From the NCBI GenBank assembly GCA_008692225.1, contig VICG01000004.1, positions 2,356,501 through 2,420,500 of the forward strand: a stretch of DNA of 64,000 nucleotides, read 5' to 3'. A program made the translations under genes and the position numbers. Source of the stretch: Monilinia fructicola. Lineage: Eukaryota; Ascomycota; Leotiomycetes; Helotiales; Sclerotiniaceae. Each line of letters opens with the position of its first letter. Position 1 is the first letter of the stretch. The notes under the pieces are model-generated. The model was not told the DNA's origin. It was given only the letters and a program-made list of their open reading frames with translations, and did no database searches. Shown piece after piece: positions 13,754-27,225 of this stretch.

Positions 13754-15554
13754 ATGTCCTTGGTTTCATCACAGCATACATTTAACAACCCTTCACTCAC
13801 CCATAACAACGATATCGATACCAAGAATTCGTCGGACGAAGCAGAAGCAAATTTAAGTTCGCTTTTAGGAGCATATACAAACGGTCAAAAGCAAACCTCT
13901 ATGGAACGAGGTGCTACCGCATACACGCAGTCAGGTTTGCAAACGCCCTATCCACACGCGTTTACAGACGCTCAATCTGAAGAATCAACCGCAGATACTA
14001 CATCTGCTGCGCAGTATACACCACATCAAGAAGTTCGATCGAGTAACTACACCGCTTCAGCCACTCCCACCACAGAGTACGGCGCTGCTTATCCACCAAC
14101 ATCGGCGCGTTCCGCCAACTTTCCTGATCATCTACAACACAGATCATATCATTCAAGCAATCATAGCAGTAGCAGTGGAGGAATGGCTCAACCAACAAGT
14201 CCGTCAATACCTTTGCAAGATGGTCGTTCAAACCATCAAACTCCGCAACTCAAGTCTGACCAGGATGTTCCTATAGATCCATCAATTGCTGCTTCCAGCC
14301 CAACCTACGCAGCGCATGCCGGCCAACATTCCCCATACCCCCAACAAGACCAGATGCAGTATGGCTACGCCCAGCAGCAGCAACACACTGGCGGCGCGAT
14401 GTATACACAACCAAGACCCGATTGGGCCGGTTACGCAGGCCACGCAGGCCATGCAGGTCACGCAGCTCATCACTCCGCTTCTCACAATGGAATTCCTTAT
14501 CCAGTCAGCGGTGCCCCAACTCCAACATCCGCAGCCCCAGTTGGACAACGCACAAGCCAAGTAAGTCTTATCTTTAATCGTATTAATATATGTGTATCTC
14601 TCTCTCCCAGAATACGAACGCGTATCGTACAAGGTAGATTTAGGTGTCCGTCGCGTCGATCTTTCCTGTAGAACACGACAAAGAATTGACGCGTTCATTT
14701 TCCTACATCCATCCCATCACCACTTACATAGGAACACTAAATTTTAACAGGGACATCTGCCACAGGTTTATTCATTTGTACCAATCCCTGGTGCTCAGCA
14801 ACACAAGCGTCCTAGAAGACGGTATGAAGAGATTGAGCGCATGTACAAGTGCGGATGGCAAGGATGCGAGAAAGCATACGGTACATTGAATCATCTCAAT
14901 GCCCACGTAACAATGCAATCGCATGGAAGCAAGCGCACGCCTGAAGGTACATTAATTTTTCATTCCTCGATTTCCTTGTGTTACACTGTATATTGTCCAC
15001 CGAGCTTCTATGGATTAGTTTTGCGAATAGTTTGGGCGCTTTGGTTCGCCCGCACACTAGATTATCTAAAAATGGCGTCGAACTAATTTGACGTCGGCTG
15101 GCGACAATGCTACCCAATAGCATGGGTCGACCATCTTCAAGGGATATGCGGTGTAACATTGGCAAGCTAACGTATTGTGCTTGCAGAATTTAAAGAGATC
15201 CGAAAAGAATGGAAGGCTCGTAAGAAGGATGAGGAGCAACAACGCAAAGACGCAGAGAGTGCTCGTACTGCTGCAGTTCCCGAAACCCAATCTGAGGGCG
15301 TGACTTCACAAAGTGCCTATGCTCAGGCAAATCGATCAGTCCAGCTTCCTCCCATTGGCTATCAACCTGGTGCACAGGTTCCGAACCAATACCAACAAGC
15401 TCCAGCTTCATCTTCTGCTGTCCAGCAATTGCAACAATATGGTAATGGACAACCTAATATGGATCATTACAGCGGCTACCCAGCTTCGCCTTACGGCTCC
15501 TCAAACCACATGTACAGTCACCAATGTCATTATCCCCTCGCGTCTGCCTATTGA
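13754..15554 (+). CDS. con7: Con7-like C2H2 zinc-finger transcription factor
   Basis: Probable nuclear DNA-binding regulator of the Con7 family, which in Magnaporthe and Fusarium controls conidiation, morphogenesis and infection-related genes. Exons 13754-14560, 14751-14946 and 15187-15554 join in phase (GTAAGT...CAG, GGTACA...CAG) to give 456 residues. The N-terminal 269 residues are a low-complexity Ser/Thr/Gln/His/Pro region. Exon 2 then gives the conserved block PQVYSFVPIPG, a basic KRPRRR run and one C2H2 finger with C303, C308, H321 and H327. The charged helix EFKEIRKEWKARKK follows in exon 3, then a Gln/Pro/Ser-rich tail. The single finger and its flanks match my memory of Con7 closely. 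The start has A at -3. The last residues before the stop are the least certain part; another 3' exon is possible. Confidence 0.88.
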
Positions 15555-18500
15555 TCTGTCCCCAGCTAATATTATCTTCAGCTAGTTCAGCTCAACCCAA
15601 GTATGAGCATTAGATTAAACCCTAACATGGTTTAATCAATCGATCTCGTGCGAATAGTCAAGGTCACTCTCGGACCGAAGGAGGATGCCTCGTATTACTT
15701 AATTCATTCGCACATGTATCATATGGGTTTTGCTTTTGGTGTCGTTTGGTTTGCAGGTTTTTTTTTTCGGGGGTTTTTAGACGTACTCTTCAAGTCGGTT
15801 CAGTACCGTACACGATGCACACGCCTTCATGATTATTTCCAGTTTCAACCACTTCTTTACTTTCGTGGAGAATTTGGCTCTAGGGAATGGTTAAGAGCTG
15901 TATTTCTCTGGCATTTTGTTCTGGCATTTCGTTCCACCTCGTACGGGTTTCCCCGTCCGCGGTGCACGACCCGAAGAGTCGGGGAAACGATGATGCTCTG
16001 TTATTTTCGGTGTTTTTCACACAATGATGGTTAGGAAGTTAGGGAGTTGTCTTTTCAATGCATATGGTCTATCAGGGGGGCTATTAGGCTTCATGAATGT
16101 CAAAACCAGGAAGGCATCGTTTATCTTACAGGAAAAGAGAGAATATATTCACCTTTTTCGAATAAATTTGTTGGCTCACTACGTTGCTTCTTTATTGTTA
16201 TTGTTTCAATACAGAAATGCATTGGTTCGCAAGTTGAGTTCATGGCAGCCGTTTTTCATGTATCCTTTTCCATTATGCGCGTTGTTGAAGCAGCGTTGAC
16301 CCAATCTTCTGGCAACTTCGATGTGTGACTATTCCAAACATTTTGAATGATTGATCCTCATTAATAGCTTGATCAACAAAGCCGTTGTGGATGAACACGA
16401 GTTCTATGTTCACGTCGATAGTTGCCCGTTTTTTGGTTTTTGATACGTTCTTTGTTTGGTTGTCATTGAAATGGAGATGATGAGGGGTATTGCTGGGACC
16501 TACAGATTTCTGGATCGTGTTCCTCAAAATCCGCCAAATTTATCCAACCAGTGCTAGATCTTTTGAAAGGGGAAAAAAAGAAAAAAGAAAAAAGAAAAAA
16601 GAAAAAAAAAAGTTCAAGAAAAAATTTCAAAAAAAAAAAAAATGCAACCATTTTCAAGTCAAGTATGGCTTTCAAATCTGGTACGACTTTCAAGATCGAA
16701 ACGACTTTCACTACCCGAATATCTTTCTAGACCGGTTCGCCTCTTCTGGTACACCTTTCAGGACCGGCACCTCCTTTACAAACTATAACTGCCGAATATG
16801 AACAAAAACCTTTAGTTCATTATCAGGTTTCATCAACTCGAAGAGACTGCGAAAACAAGCTGCAATGAAGGGCCATGCGGGGGGTGAACTCAACCTGTTG
16901 CCCTTTCTTCGGATGCTGGATGCTGATTGATTCGAAGGATATGCAACAGGCTAGATTGAAAAAGGCGGCTGCATTGAAGATTAGACCTCTATGGGCTTCA
17001 TCCAGCACTTCCAAGGTTGGACCAATTTAGGCATTCGACGATATATAATGGTATCATACCCATTATATTTATGGTAGCCTTTTACCGCCACATGCACGAC
17101 CGTTCATCGTAGCTTGATAAAAGCTCATCTTTTGAGAGATGATTAGACCATGACTGACCTTTGGGCATTAAAGTTCAAAACTCAGAATGGCCTTCGGGCG
17201 AATTTCTCTCCAGGAGGGAGATTTTAAGATTTAATATTGAGGGGGTAACTTTTGGGCCTTTGGCAGTTTTCAGGCGCGCTACCTGTACAAACTGGCAAGT
17301 TTGACTACCTAATGGGTTTCTTTGATGACTCGGAATATCGTAATATGGTGATAAAGGGTATTTTTGAGATTGGAGTGATTCCCAGCACCAGTTGAACATT
17401 CTCTTCACGTCGACTTGTACACCCAGGAGCGCGGTTTAGCATAAGAATGGGTTCTTGATAGGATTCTAGATTTCGTGAATTGGTACTGTTCTATACTAGT
17501 AATATCTCTATCAATATATATGGTCAACCAACTGCTAATTAGCATTTGTGTTTTTTGAGTTCTTGTGATCTTGAGCGTGACCGTGACCGTAACCGTTATA
17601 TTTTTGAATGAGTATGTGGTATGGGGATTTTCGCATGGCTATATGAGGCTACCTACATTGGAGAGGGATGGGTGAGTTTCTATGTAATTGGTATTTGGTA
17701 AGAGGAGTATCTAATCATCAATCCTATATAGATGGAGACAAGGCAAAATGCAATCCTCCTCACACATTTAGAGGGCAAGCTGAAAATGACACGGCAATTA
17801 TCTGTCACTGCAGGCCAATACAACTATCTCTGCGCATTCAAGTGAATGATACATGAACGAAATGTTCTTTATGCCAGAAGAGCTAGTGTTTCATACAATT
17901 TCTTCGCCATCTTTTGCTGACCTCTGTACTCGCATCCTATCTTGAGCCGATGGAACCCCTTCCAAGTCTATCATGATTAACCTATATATCATGTGATTTA
18001 AAACTATCTCCTCTCCTCCATCAACCGAGTCATGCCTTATTGTTCCTAGACTAAAAGAAAAAATTAACCTGCCTACCTTTGCCAACTCCTGGTTGCCAGC
18101 CGCACAATATGAACAACATTACATTTTCATGACTTGTTATTCTTACTACTTCATCTCTCTCGTTTCAGATGAATCATCCATTCATTCAATCATCCATTAT
18201 ATGCCTGCCACCCTCATAATCCCAATCAAAACAAAAACAATGGGCGCCAATTTTTATTTTCGATGCCAACCTCTTCTCTCTCCTTGGCATCACCATACTG
18301 TATAACAATTGCATAAGCCAAGCGTCGAGACGCTAAGCGTGCAGCTCACGGAGAATAAAGTAACGCAGAGCCAGCAGAGCCTCAATCGATCAATCAATGA
18401 CGGGCATTATTCTCCGATGCCAAACCAACAAAACTAATCTCGAAACGATCTAGTCAAAGCTTAAAGGCCTTTGAGAATAGACTTTTATCTTTGGAGCTAA

Positions 18501-20577
18501 ATCGTGTACTAATGTTTGCTAGATCGTGCGCTAGATATTGATACATTAGGTGAAAACTTGGTACCGGTACTTGGAGCGTGATGGTAAACTCTATTGTCCG
18601 AGCTATTTTAGCGGAATCGTGCATCCTTGTTTAGTCTAGTCGGCTGTGGGGGAGAGTCATGGAGGTTCTTTTGGTGACCGTACGCGTCATTCACCTGGAC
18701 GAGTTTGGCCATGTCGGTAGGTGCATGAGTCGTTGAAACGTCGCTTTTGCAACGGATGGATGTCGGTCACGGGGTTCCGTGTGGGTTTTGAGTTCCGTTG
18801 TCAGATACTGTACAGAGTTTTCGCTTTCTAAATGTCTCATGTTCGAATCTGATACCTTGGCAATGATGTGTTTGCTGCCTCGCACTCATCGAGTGATGGG
18901 GAATTGGACAGATAGTTCACGTCTGAGTCCTGGACTCTGGCATTGATCTGCAAGCAAGTGGGGCTGGATATGGGAATTTCGACGTATGACAGTTTATGCG
19001 GAGATTGATGATTACTCATTTCTATGTTGGGGAGGGACTTTGAGGTGAAGTCTCTTTGTTGCAAGTATAGCTCGCTAACTAGCGGGCAAGAGTATATCGA
19101 GGTCTTGTCTTCTGTTTCGTGCGGCATTTTACGTAATCCTTGGTGGTCTCTCCTCGTTTTCTTCTTCACCGCAGCGTCACTTGCAGAAGGAGACTAACAG
19201 CATGGCTTTGACTCTTTCAATACTCGTGATCTATTTCTGGGAAAAGATATTATTCTACCAGTAGATCTCTCATTGTTTCAATTAACTAATCACTCTTTTC
19301 TCTTGGCACGCAGATGGACATCAATGGAACCGGAACAACAGAGTCTTGTCTATCCACTCAACAGCTTGTCTCGAGGTTTTGGTATCCGATCATTACTCCG
19401 AATAGGACACGACTGTCAGGCTTTCATATAGCGAAGTATTGTATTGACAAATTCCAAGTGTACCCTCCGTCACAGCGTGACCCGATGAAATTTGGCTCTC
19501 CTGTATACTCACTCAGATCTGGAATGGACCGATGTGTATGGATATCCCACACCGATAATTCCACAGGATTCCGAATTGATTTCAATGATTTTCTAGTTAC
19601 AATGTTCAGCAAGCGTCCACCCCTTTTATCTCAATACCCTTATCGTAATTGGTCATCAATTCATCTTCCATCTCAACTACGAAGTTCTTAGTCTCACAGT
19701 GATGTAACTCTCACATCAACCTACGTATCCAGAGAGAATAATGAGAGACTACTATGACTACGTTCATCAAACGTATACCATACTCTCCAGATATTCTTCA
19801 GTACAAAGTGCCGGTGTTGTACCTGTATCTCACAATGTATAATTCTTTACTTCTAGTTTAGCATCGATATGAATTCCATTCCATCACTGTCAAGTGGCAG
19901 GTATACCATGGAAAAGAAAAGCGTTTGAAGGAAATAGAATATCTTGTACGTGTCTGGAAAAAAGCGGTGATTATCCAGGTCGGATAACGGGATATATCTT
20001 CCCTGATAGAAAGAGGAAGATCAAGAGAATATCAGGCACATTAGTAAATACAACATACCAGGGGCTTGTATGTCAACACAGATAACTCACTGTGCCCCCA
20101 AGACATAGCCTTGATGATATGCTGTCATTTATATCTTCTGGGATGTATTACCTGTCCATCAATCAGCTCAATTACACAATGCTAGCCACAATAGCTACCG
20201 CTGAGCAAGACATCCCAAAATATACATAAGCAATCGGAAACTTTCAATCCATAGATTCCCAACACCCTCTACTTCCAAGCCCGACTTCCCCCCTCCAACC
20301 AACCAGTTCGATGTCTCTGATTCATCTATATGGCCGCAGGCATATACAGACTCCCCGGCTCTCCCTCGTGTGCATAGTTTCCTGTCCGGCTATATGTATT
20401 GAAATGATAGCTTTCATCCATCATATCTTATGATTCGTACCTATATACCATTAAATCCTATCCGATTTAGTTTGGTATTGTCTTATACGAAGATCTAGAT
20501 CTCTACTTGACTTGGTCTATGGACCGTTGGATATTGAACATTGACTGTTTTCTACTTCTCATGGCTTTGCAACTACC

Positions 20578-20700
20578 CCTTCACTTCTTTCCCTTCACTT
20601 CTTTCCCTTCACTCCTTTCCCTTCACTTCTTTCCCTTCACTTCTTTCCCTTCACTTCTTTCCCTTCACTTCTTTCCCTTCACTTCACTTCACTTCCCTCT
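20578..20700. repeat. 14-bp minisatellite TTCACTTCTTTCCC
   Basis: About eight near-perfect 14-bp units of a pure pyrimidine-plus-A sequence end in a short TTCAC run. The open frames through it are artefacts of the repeat. Confidence 0.9.
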
Positions 20701-21561
20701 CTCTTCCTACCCCACAAGAAACAACATCAGAAGCAATCGAAAGATAATACCCGTAAATCATCGAGCTCTAAGATATCATAGCTCATCCAGAACGCACCGT
20801 AAGATCCTACGAGAGGATAACGTATCCGCAGGCAAAAGAGACTCTATTCATAAACCTATCTTCTCGGCAAAGGTCAAGATTATAAATTGGTTTGGGGAAA
20901 GAATGTAGCTGCTACGTAGGTGCACTTATCCGTGCGACGATTTCGGTTTTAGTCAGATCGATATTCTCGTCATGTTTGCTTCTTTGTTTCGACGCTCGGT
21001 AGATTTCATTATGCATCTGGCATAACGAGATCGGAAGGCGTGATGTTTCAGGGTTGGTTAGAGTTGGGTGTAGGTTGAGAATTGTTCCATGAGTGTGTAT
21101 GCACCGATGGGGACGGTGGGATATTGCAAGGGGGGAAGGGCGGAGGGATAGAAGGATGGTGATGGATTGCATACTCAGTTGTCCTTCGCACAAAAGGAAC
21201 CCGACGAGGAACTTGAAGAGCACTCCGCAAAATCTTATCATAATTACATCTTCTCACTCATTTATCCATGAGATATGATCCCCTTATCCATCACTTACTT
21301 CCCTTTCTCATTCCAGGGTGCCAGCCATCATTTAGATTCTCTCTTGGAGTTGGCTGGTTCTCATTCATCTCATGTTCATTCCTTCCTCTTTCTCATACGC
21401 CTCCATCTTCAGCTAAGCAACTACATCTCTGCCAGACAACTATTCTTGCCCATCTCCAATCAGAGCCCTCTTGAGATGTATGTAGTATCAATCAAAGAAA
21501 AGCTCAATATCAAAAGCTAAAGTTGTATTTTATCTTTCTCTTTCGGTTCGTGAAAGTTTCC

Positions 21562-21584
21562 GGGGGGGGGGGGGGGGGGGGGGG
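21562..21584. repeat. 23-nt G homopolymer
   Basis: An uninterrupted run of 23 G in otherwise ordinary intergenic sequence. Runs of this length are unstable and often mis-sized in assemblies. Confidence 0.85.
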
Positions 21585-24404
21585 AAGAGGTAATGAGTAG
21601 TTCACTTTCAGAGTTTCATTGGCTGGAGGAGTATCAGGAACGAAGAGACGAACTCTCCAAACGTACATCTCACTCTCTTTATAATTTACGCATCAATTTG
21701 ACGCACGCGATACGCGGTTCTTGAATATCTACATGCGTCATTCGTGAGGGGACGTGGGTGAGCGGATTGCTTCATATTCCCAGCCGCATTATCATCTTAC
21801 AGTAGAACTCCCCATGCGGAAGGAAACCTTCTTGGAACTTCACTCTCTCAGCAGTATCTCTGATTCCTGTCGAGTTCGGATCCTCCAATTTGTCACTTTC
21901 CTCCTTGGGACTCTAACCGTCGTCGAGAGGAATTGGGCGAATTCGAAGCCGGAGGAATCAGAGGGGGGGGGGATGCAGGGGAGAAGATCCCGTTTGCACG
22001 TTTGCACGTTTGTGGATCATCGAGCTGTTAGCTTGTGAGAGGAAATACTTGTCCTCGTGTTCGTGGCCTCCCTCTCATAGTCCTATTAATGCACATATTC
22101 GCACTTTCGCCCATCCCAGCCATCTATCCATCCATCCCCAAGTCCTCACTTATAATTACCCATCCTCATAACACACATCTCACCCGCTTCCCTCCGCATC
22201 CAAAGATCAAGCGTGCATCAGTCATCCATCGTTATAGTCCCATCACTTCATACACATCCCACCCCCCACAAATAAGCCCGAATGAAGGAGATCTTGCCGC
22301 AAAAACCCTCCCAAAGCACCACTTTTATAGCAACAACTATGCCGTAGAATCGCAGGATCTCGGGAATCTCTTCAACTCCCATCCTCATATAGTCCATGAG
22401 CTATATATACAATAACAACCAAATCCATGGAGCGTTTCCCTCAAAAGATCTCTGCAATCTTGTATTCATGTCAAGATAGCTTCGGAATAGTAAGATGACT
22501 ATAACACTATCCTCAATCCCATTGTAACTTCTCTTTAACCTCGCTTTATCTTCTTGATATCAACTCTGTCGATAGCAACAGCAGGGAATATCTCGTTGTG
22601 ATCAAAGGCTCCTTTGAATCATCTTATTTTGTTGTGGCATTTAAACATATCATGGCCCTCTCTGCCTCTCTTCGCTTCCCTGTTTCATCGTTCCCCTTTC
22701 TTGGTATCATGGTGTCTTTCTTATTCACCACTTCTAATTCTAATGACTCCGATAATTACTAACAACAACAACAATGATAATAACAATACTGATAAACCTG
22801 TAATATACCTGATTATATTCAGATAAGCCAAGATTCATAAGATACGTGAGTAACCCTAGCTCGATATACTAAGATCAACAAACCGAGAGCAAAATAAAAA
22901 GCAAACTTTTGATGTTTATTTTTACTTGTGTAGGCGATGTAGCCAGTGATGAGCTTGAATTTTAATGGCTTGCTATAATTATGTATTATAGCAGGATACT
23001 ATGATATATATAGCATTGCGCTATAGGTGATATATGGCATATTATCATACTGCCATGTTTTGACCGTCGGGGGGATCTTTTTATCACCTCCCTCCTCCCT
23101 CTCTCGTCCCTATAACTTATAACCCATGAACCATAGCCCGTAGCCCCCTCACCCCCAAATCCACATCTCCATCCCCATCAGCTCTCTCTCACACAACCCC
23201 GCAACCCTCAGCGTCCCCCACCCCAAAACTCCACATCCCATCCCGGCTCCACAGAAGCGCGAACTGAAGAATGCAGAGAAATGCAGTTCTCCACTAAACA
23301 CACACACACCCACTTTATCTTCCAGGAACTGGTGGAATATCATCATCCGTCGATGAGCGCCGGAGGAGGTACATGTCTGTGTGTGTGGAAAGGAAAGGAA
23401 AGGAAAGTCAGGAGACAAATCCTAGACTCTAATCAATATTCCTCAAAAACGAGCATACATGCCGTGTCTGTTATATACAACCAATGTAGGGGAGAATGCG
23501 AAAATCCGGCGCAGTACGATTATACAACATGTGCTCGCGATGCTGGAGAGGAGTGGGATGGGGTGGGTTGGAATGTAGATATAATTATCGATATCTATCT
23601 ATCACCACCGTTCGATTTGTGATTGCTTCTCAATCTTTCTCACGAGGGTTAATCAACGAGTGTATATAACGTTGGAATCAGAGAAGGTGAAGTGTTGAGA
23701 GTCTCTTCTGAAGATATTTCAGTATTATATTATAAGCTTGGATGAGAAACAAAGTACCGTAACTATTTAGTATACAGAGATAAAGGACTGTTTTAAGAGA
23801 TTGCTAGATATATAATTATTATTTTTATTTCTACTTAGGCGGGTTTTCGAAGGGGCATAGGCGTATATAAAACTTTTAATTATTTAATAAAGCTTTAATA
23901 TAATCTTATATATACTCGAGTATACTTAATAATTAATAATTAATATTTAATATTTAATATTTAATATTTAATAATTATTATAAAAATATATTATAAAACT
24001 CAATTTAAGATAAATAATAATCTATTAATATTTATAAATGTAAAAAATAGAAAAAAAAGAAAAAAAGAAGATTTATAATATTAGTAAATAATTTGTTAAG
24101 TATTATAGCTACATTTGACGAATATCACGTGACTCAAGCACGTGATATCTTATTACGCTTAACCTTAGTTTAAGCTAGCCTTAAATTAAGCGATACTATA
24201 TATAAAAGAGATCTTTTAGAGAAAATCTCTTCTCTTTTTAGCTTTCTTATTTTAATTAATTAACCTTTATAAGTATTAATTTACTCTAGTATATAATCTT
24301 TATAACTTTATTAACATTTAAGATATATATTAATTAAATTAAATTAAAAATATAAGAAAACTTATAAGTTTTAAAAAGGTAAATTCGCTTATTTATATTA
24401 TATA

Positions 24405-26295
24405 ATCGAGCTCCCTATATTAGATACACCCCTATATCTTATACTTTTTAATATTATCGAAATAAATAATTATAAATTAATTAATCATTAAAATAATCTA
24501 AAATTTTTATATAATAATAATAGTTTTTTAAAATATAAATACTATATATTATTAGAACCAATATTTATTATTTATAGTTTAATATTTGTATTTTAAATTG
24601 TTTTTAAAATATTATAATTTAATTTTTATATTAATTTTTTTTTTAAAAAAATAAAAAGATTTAAAACAAAATTTAAATAATTAAAGAAAGTCTTATATTA
24701 TAATGATATTAATAAATATAGATTTTAATAAAATAAATATATAAAAGTATAATATAAAAATAGTTTTTAATTAAAAGAACTTATTCTAAATTAAATTGAA
24801 ATAATTATTTAAAATTTTAAGTAGTTTAAAAAATAAAATTAAAATAAAATTAAAAAGTATAATTATATATTATATTATATAAGAATAATATATTTTAATT
24901 ATTATTATATAAATTTACTATACGAGCTTTGAGTACGGCCGTTCGGGCCGGCCAATGATATGACTCGCCTAAGGCTCGTCGATATCATGTGACAACAGCC
25001 CTTCACAACCTTCCTCGCAGCTCGTCCTACGGAGCTTGTATATATTATTTATTTCTCAACAATTTAAGATCCAAATAAGCTTAAAAATTATATATTTGGA
25101 AAGCGTATAATCTAGAGAATATGGTTATCTATTTAAATATTATTTTATCTATTGTTCTAACTTATAATATTAATATAATATAATTATATACTTTTATTGA
25201 AATTTCTATATTCCCGTATAGACGTTACGTAGTTTTTTTGGACCAATCAGCTTTCAGTTAATAAGACGTTTTAGAATATGTAACTTATAAATATAAATTT
25301 ACTATATATAAATTTATTATATATAAATTTTTTTTAATATAAAAAATAATATAGTTATTTTAAATGAAAATTTTAAAGCTTTAATTATCAATTTTCTATA
25401 GCGATTAGTATACGAAAAATAATATTAATATTAAAAAATAAATTCTTTAAATTTAATATTAAATCGAATTTATAATATATTTTTAACTTTTCTTAAATAA
25501 TAATCTTAAATAAATTATATATATAATAAGTTAAATTTTATTTAAAAAAATATTATATATTATATAATATAAGAATAATAAACTTTTCTTATATTTTTTA
25601 TAATATACTCTTAATTTTTTTTATTAAATATAAAATTTTTAATTAATATTTGTATAATATTTTATTCTCTTATTAAATTATCTTTAGTTTATTATAATAA
25701 ATCTATTTTTAATAAAGATTTTTAATTATTAATTTTCTAATAGGAAATATATATCGTAATAAAAGCTAATCTTTATTAAACTAATTAACGCTGTCTACTT
25801 ATAGCTAATGTTATTCTAATTACTTTTATCGATAATATTAGCAATATTAGCAGCGTCGTTTTTGCTAATACGTCAAGGGCATCGGCTCTATCACCGACTC
25901 CTTCCGTATCAATCATTACATTTTTAATAAATTATATTTAATATAATCTTTAAATCTTTTAAAAAAAAACTTAGTTTTTTCTTATTATTTAAAGTTTTAT
26001 ATTATTAAAAAATATTATTTAAATTAAAAAATACTTTCTTTTTATATTTATAAAAAGTTATATTATTTTTTATAATAATTTAATATATATTTTTAAATTA
26101 AGATTAAAATTTAAATATATTTAATTTTATAAGTCTTCTTTATATAATACTATTTGAAATTATTAAAAATATAAAATTTTTAATTTTTATATTATAATAT
26201 TAATAGGTTTTTTATTAATTAATTCTATTTATTAATTTTTAACTTTCTAAAAAACGTATAAGATATAGGGACGTGTATAATATAGGGAGCTCGGT
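24405..26295. mobile_element. Degraded DNA transposon with terminal inverted repeats, Tc1/mariner size class
   Basis: The sequence CGAGCTCCCTATATTA near 24407 recurs inverted near 26293. The match continues through CCCTATATCTTATAC with the same spacing, about 39 bp with roughly five mismatches. Both ends abut a TA dinucleotide (24403-24404 and 26296-26297), as for Tc1/mariner target duplication. The 1891-bp span is close to Fot1/Pot2/Flipper-type fungal elements as I remember them. The interior is saturated with A and T and has no readable transposase, so family assignment rests only on size, terminal repeats and TA flanks. Confidence 0.62.
24923..25038. mobile_element. Possible small non-autonomous element inside the AT-rich relic
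   Basis: A 116-bp island of normal GC content is flanked by TA on both sides inside DNA that is otherwise nearly all A and T. Its ends read CGAGCT and, inverted, CAAGCT. It contains two internal hairpins (CGGCC/GGCCG, and ATGATAT/ATATCAT). Elements this short escape RIP, so it may have inserted after the host element decayed. The terminal repeat is very short, so this is tentative. Confidence 0.35.
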
Positions 26296-27029
26296 TAAGT
26301 ATATTTTTTAATTAAAATTTAGAATTTTTAGCTTTTTTTATTAATATATATATTAATATAATAGATATTATTAAATTTGAAAAATATTTAATAAAACTTT
26401 AAAACTTATACTATTTTTCTATAATTTTAGTTTTTAAGATTTATATATTATCAAAATTTCAATTAATATATTAATAAGTTATTAGATTTTTTTAAAATCA
26501 CTAACTTTATAATATTAGTGTTCTTTCGAAATTAATTTTTATAATATGAAAATTTTATAGGAAAGTATAAAAATACTTAATTTGTAATATATATAAATTG
26601 TAGAAGATTATATTAAGGTTTCGTTTAACAAATAAAAGTTTTCTATTCGCGTATGCTTCTCTCAAGACGCGCCCGAGTAAGGTTATCATTGAGCTACATA
26701 ATATAAGCAAGCGCATGCGTAGATTCGAAGAATGTAAAATAACTATCAAGAGTGTTAGCGAGTTTACCAATATTTTGAGATCCAAAAGAGCTGGAGAAGA
26801 GCTCATAACATACAATATACCTCAACTAACAATAGAACGTGGATGTGAGTTCTAGATGAGTAAATGAGGAAGACCATGAATTACCAGCTGACGAACCGAG
26901 GAAGGAAAAGGGGAAGAGAGGAGGAGAAATGAGAAAGCTACTTTAAGGAACTGATTAGAATATGATGTTGAGATAGATATAAAAAAAGGAAGAGAGGAAA
27001 AGAATAAGGATGATGGGTTTTTCTTTATA

Positions 27030-27067
27030 TTGGGATTGGGATTGGGATTGGGATTGGGATTGGGATT
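27030..27067. repeat. GGGATT hexamer array
   Basis: Six or so tandem GGGATT units lie at the edge of the AT-rich block. The unit resembles but is not the TTAGGG telomere repeat. Confidence 0.85.
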
Positions 27068-27225
27068 AATATCTATATCTATAAATATATCCATAATCAC
27101 AAGTACAACCCACCCGAAAGAAAAACGACCAAGACCCCCTTTCTCCTCCTCTAACCCCCATAACTGCCATCCACCAACCTCCTCCAGACCTCCTCCAGAT
27201 CTCCTCCAGATCTCCTCCACAAACC

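Larger units (their letters stand above)
15555..23760. other. Gene-free interval downstream of con7
   Basis: The first several hundred bases are probably con7 3' UTR. An A/G-rich tract lies at 16567-16645. The rest holds only short open frames without family resemblance or plausible splice chains. A 14-bp minisatellite and a 23-G run are listed separately. Composition is ordinary until the AT content climbs sharply near 23.75 kb. I see no gene here. Confidence 0.55.
23760..26830. other. AT-rich block resembling RIP-degraded DNA
   Basis: About 3 kb made almost entirely of A and T (TAATAT, TTAAAT, ATATAA words) with no long open frame, bounded by DNA of normal composition. Such blocks are the usual product of RIP acting on transposon copies in Pezizomycotina. 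Within it are matched terminal inverted repeats (24405-26295) and small islands of normal composition at 24923-25038 and about 25848-25915. A perfect palindrome lies at 24122-24148. Confidence 0.8.

Noticed and set aside
18838..18856. GTTCGAATC, reminiscent of a tRNA T-loop
   Set aside because: No matching acceptor, D or anticodon arms in either direction. I found no tRNA elsewhere in the window.
20578..20700. CRISPR-like array
   Set aside because: It is a contiguous 14-bp minisatellite without spacers, in a eukaryotic genome.
27030..27067. Interstitial telomere
   Set aside because: The unit is GGGATT, not TTAGGG, and the array is short; treated as a microsatellite.
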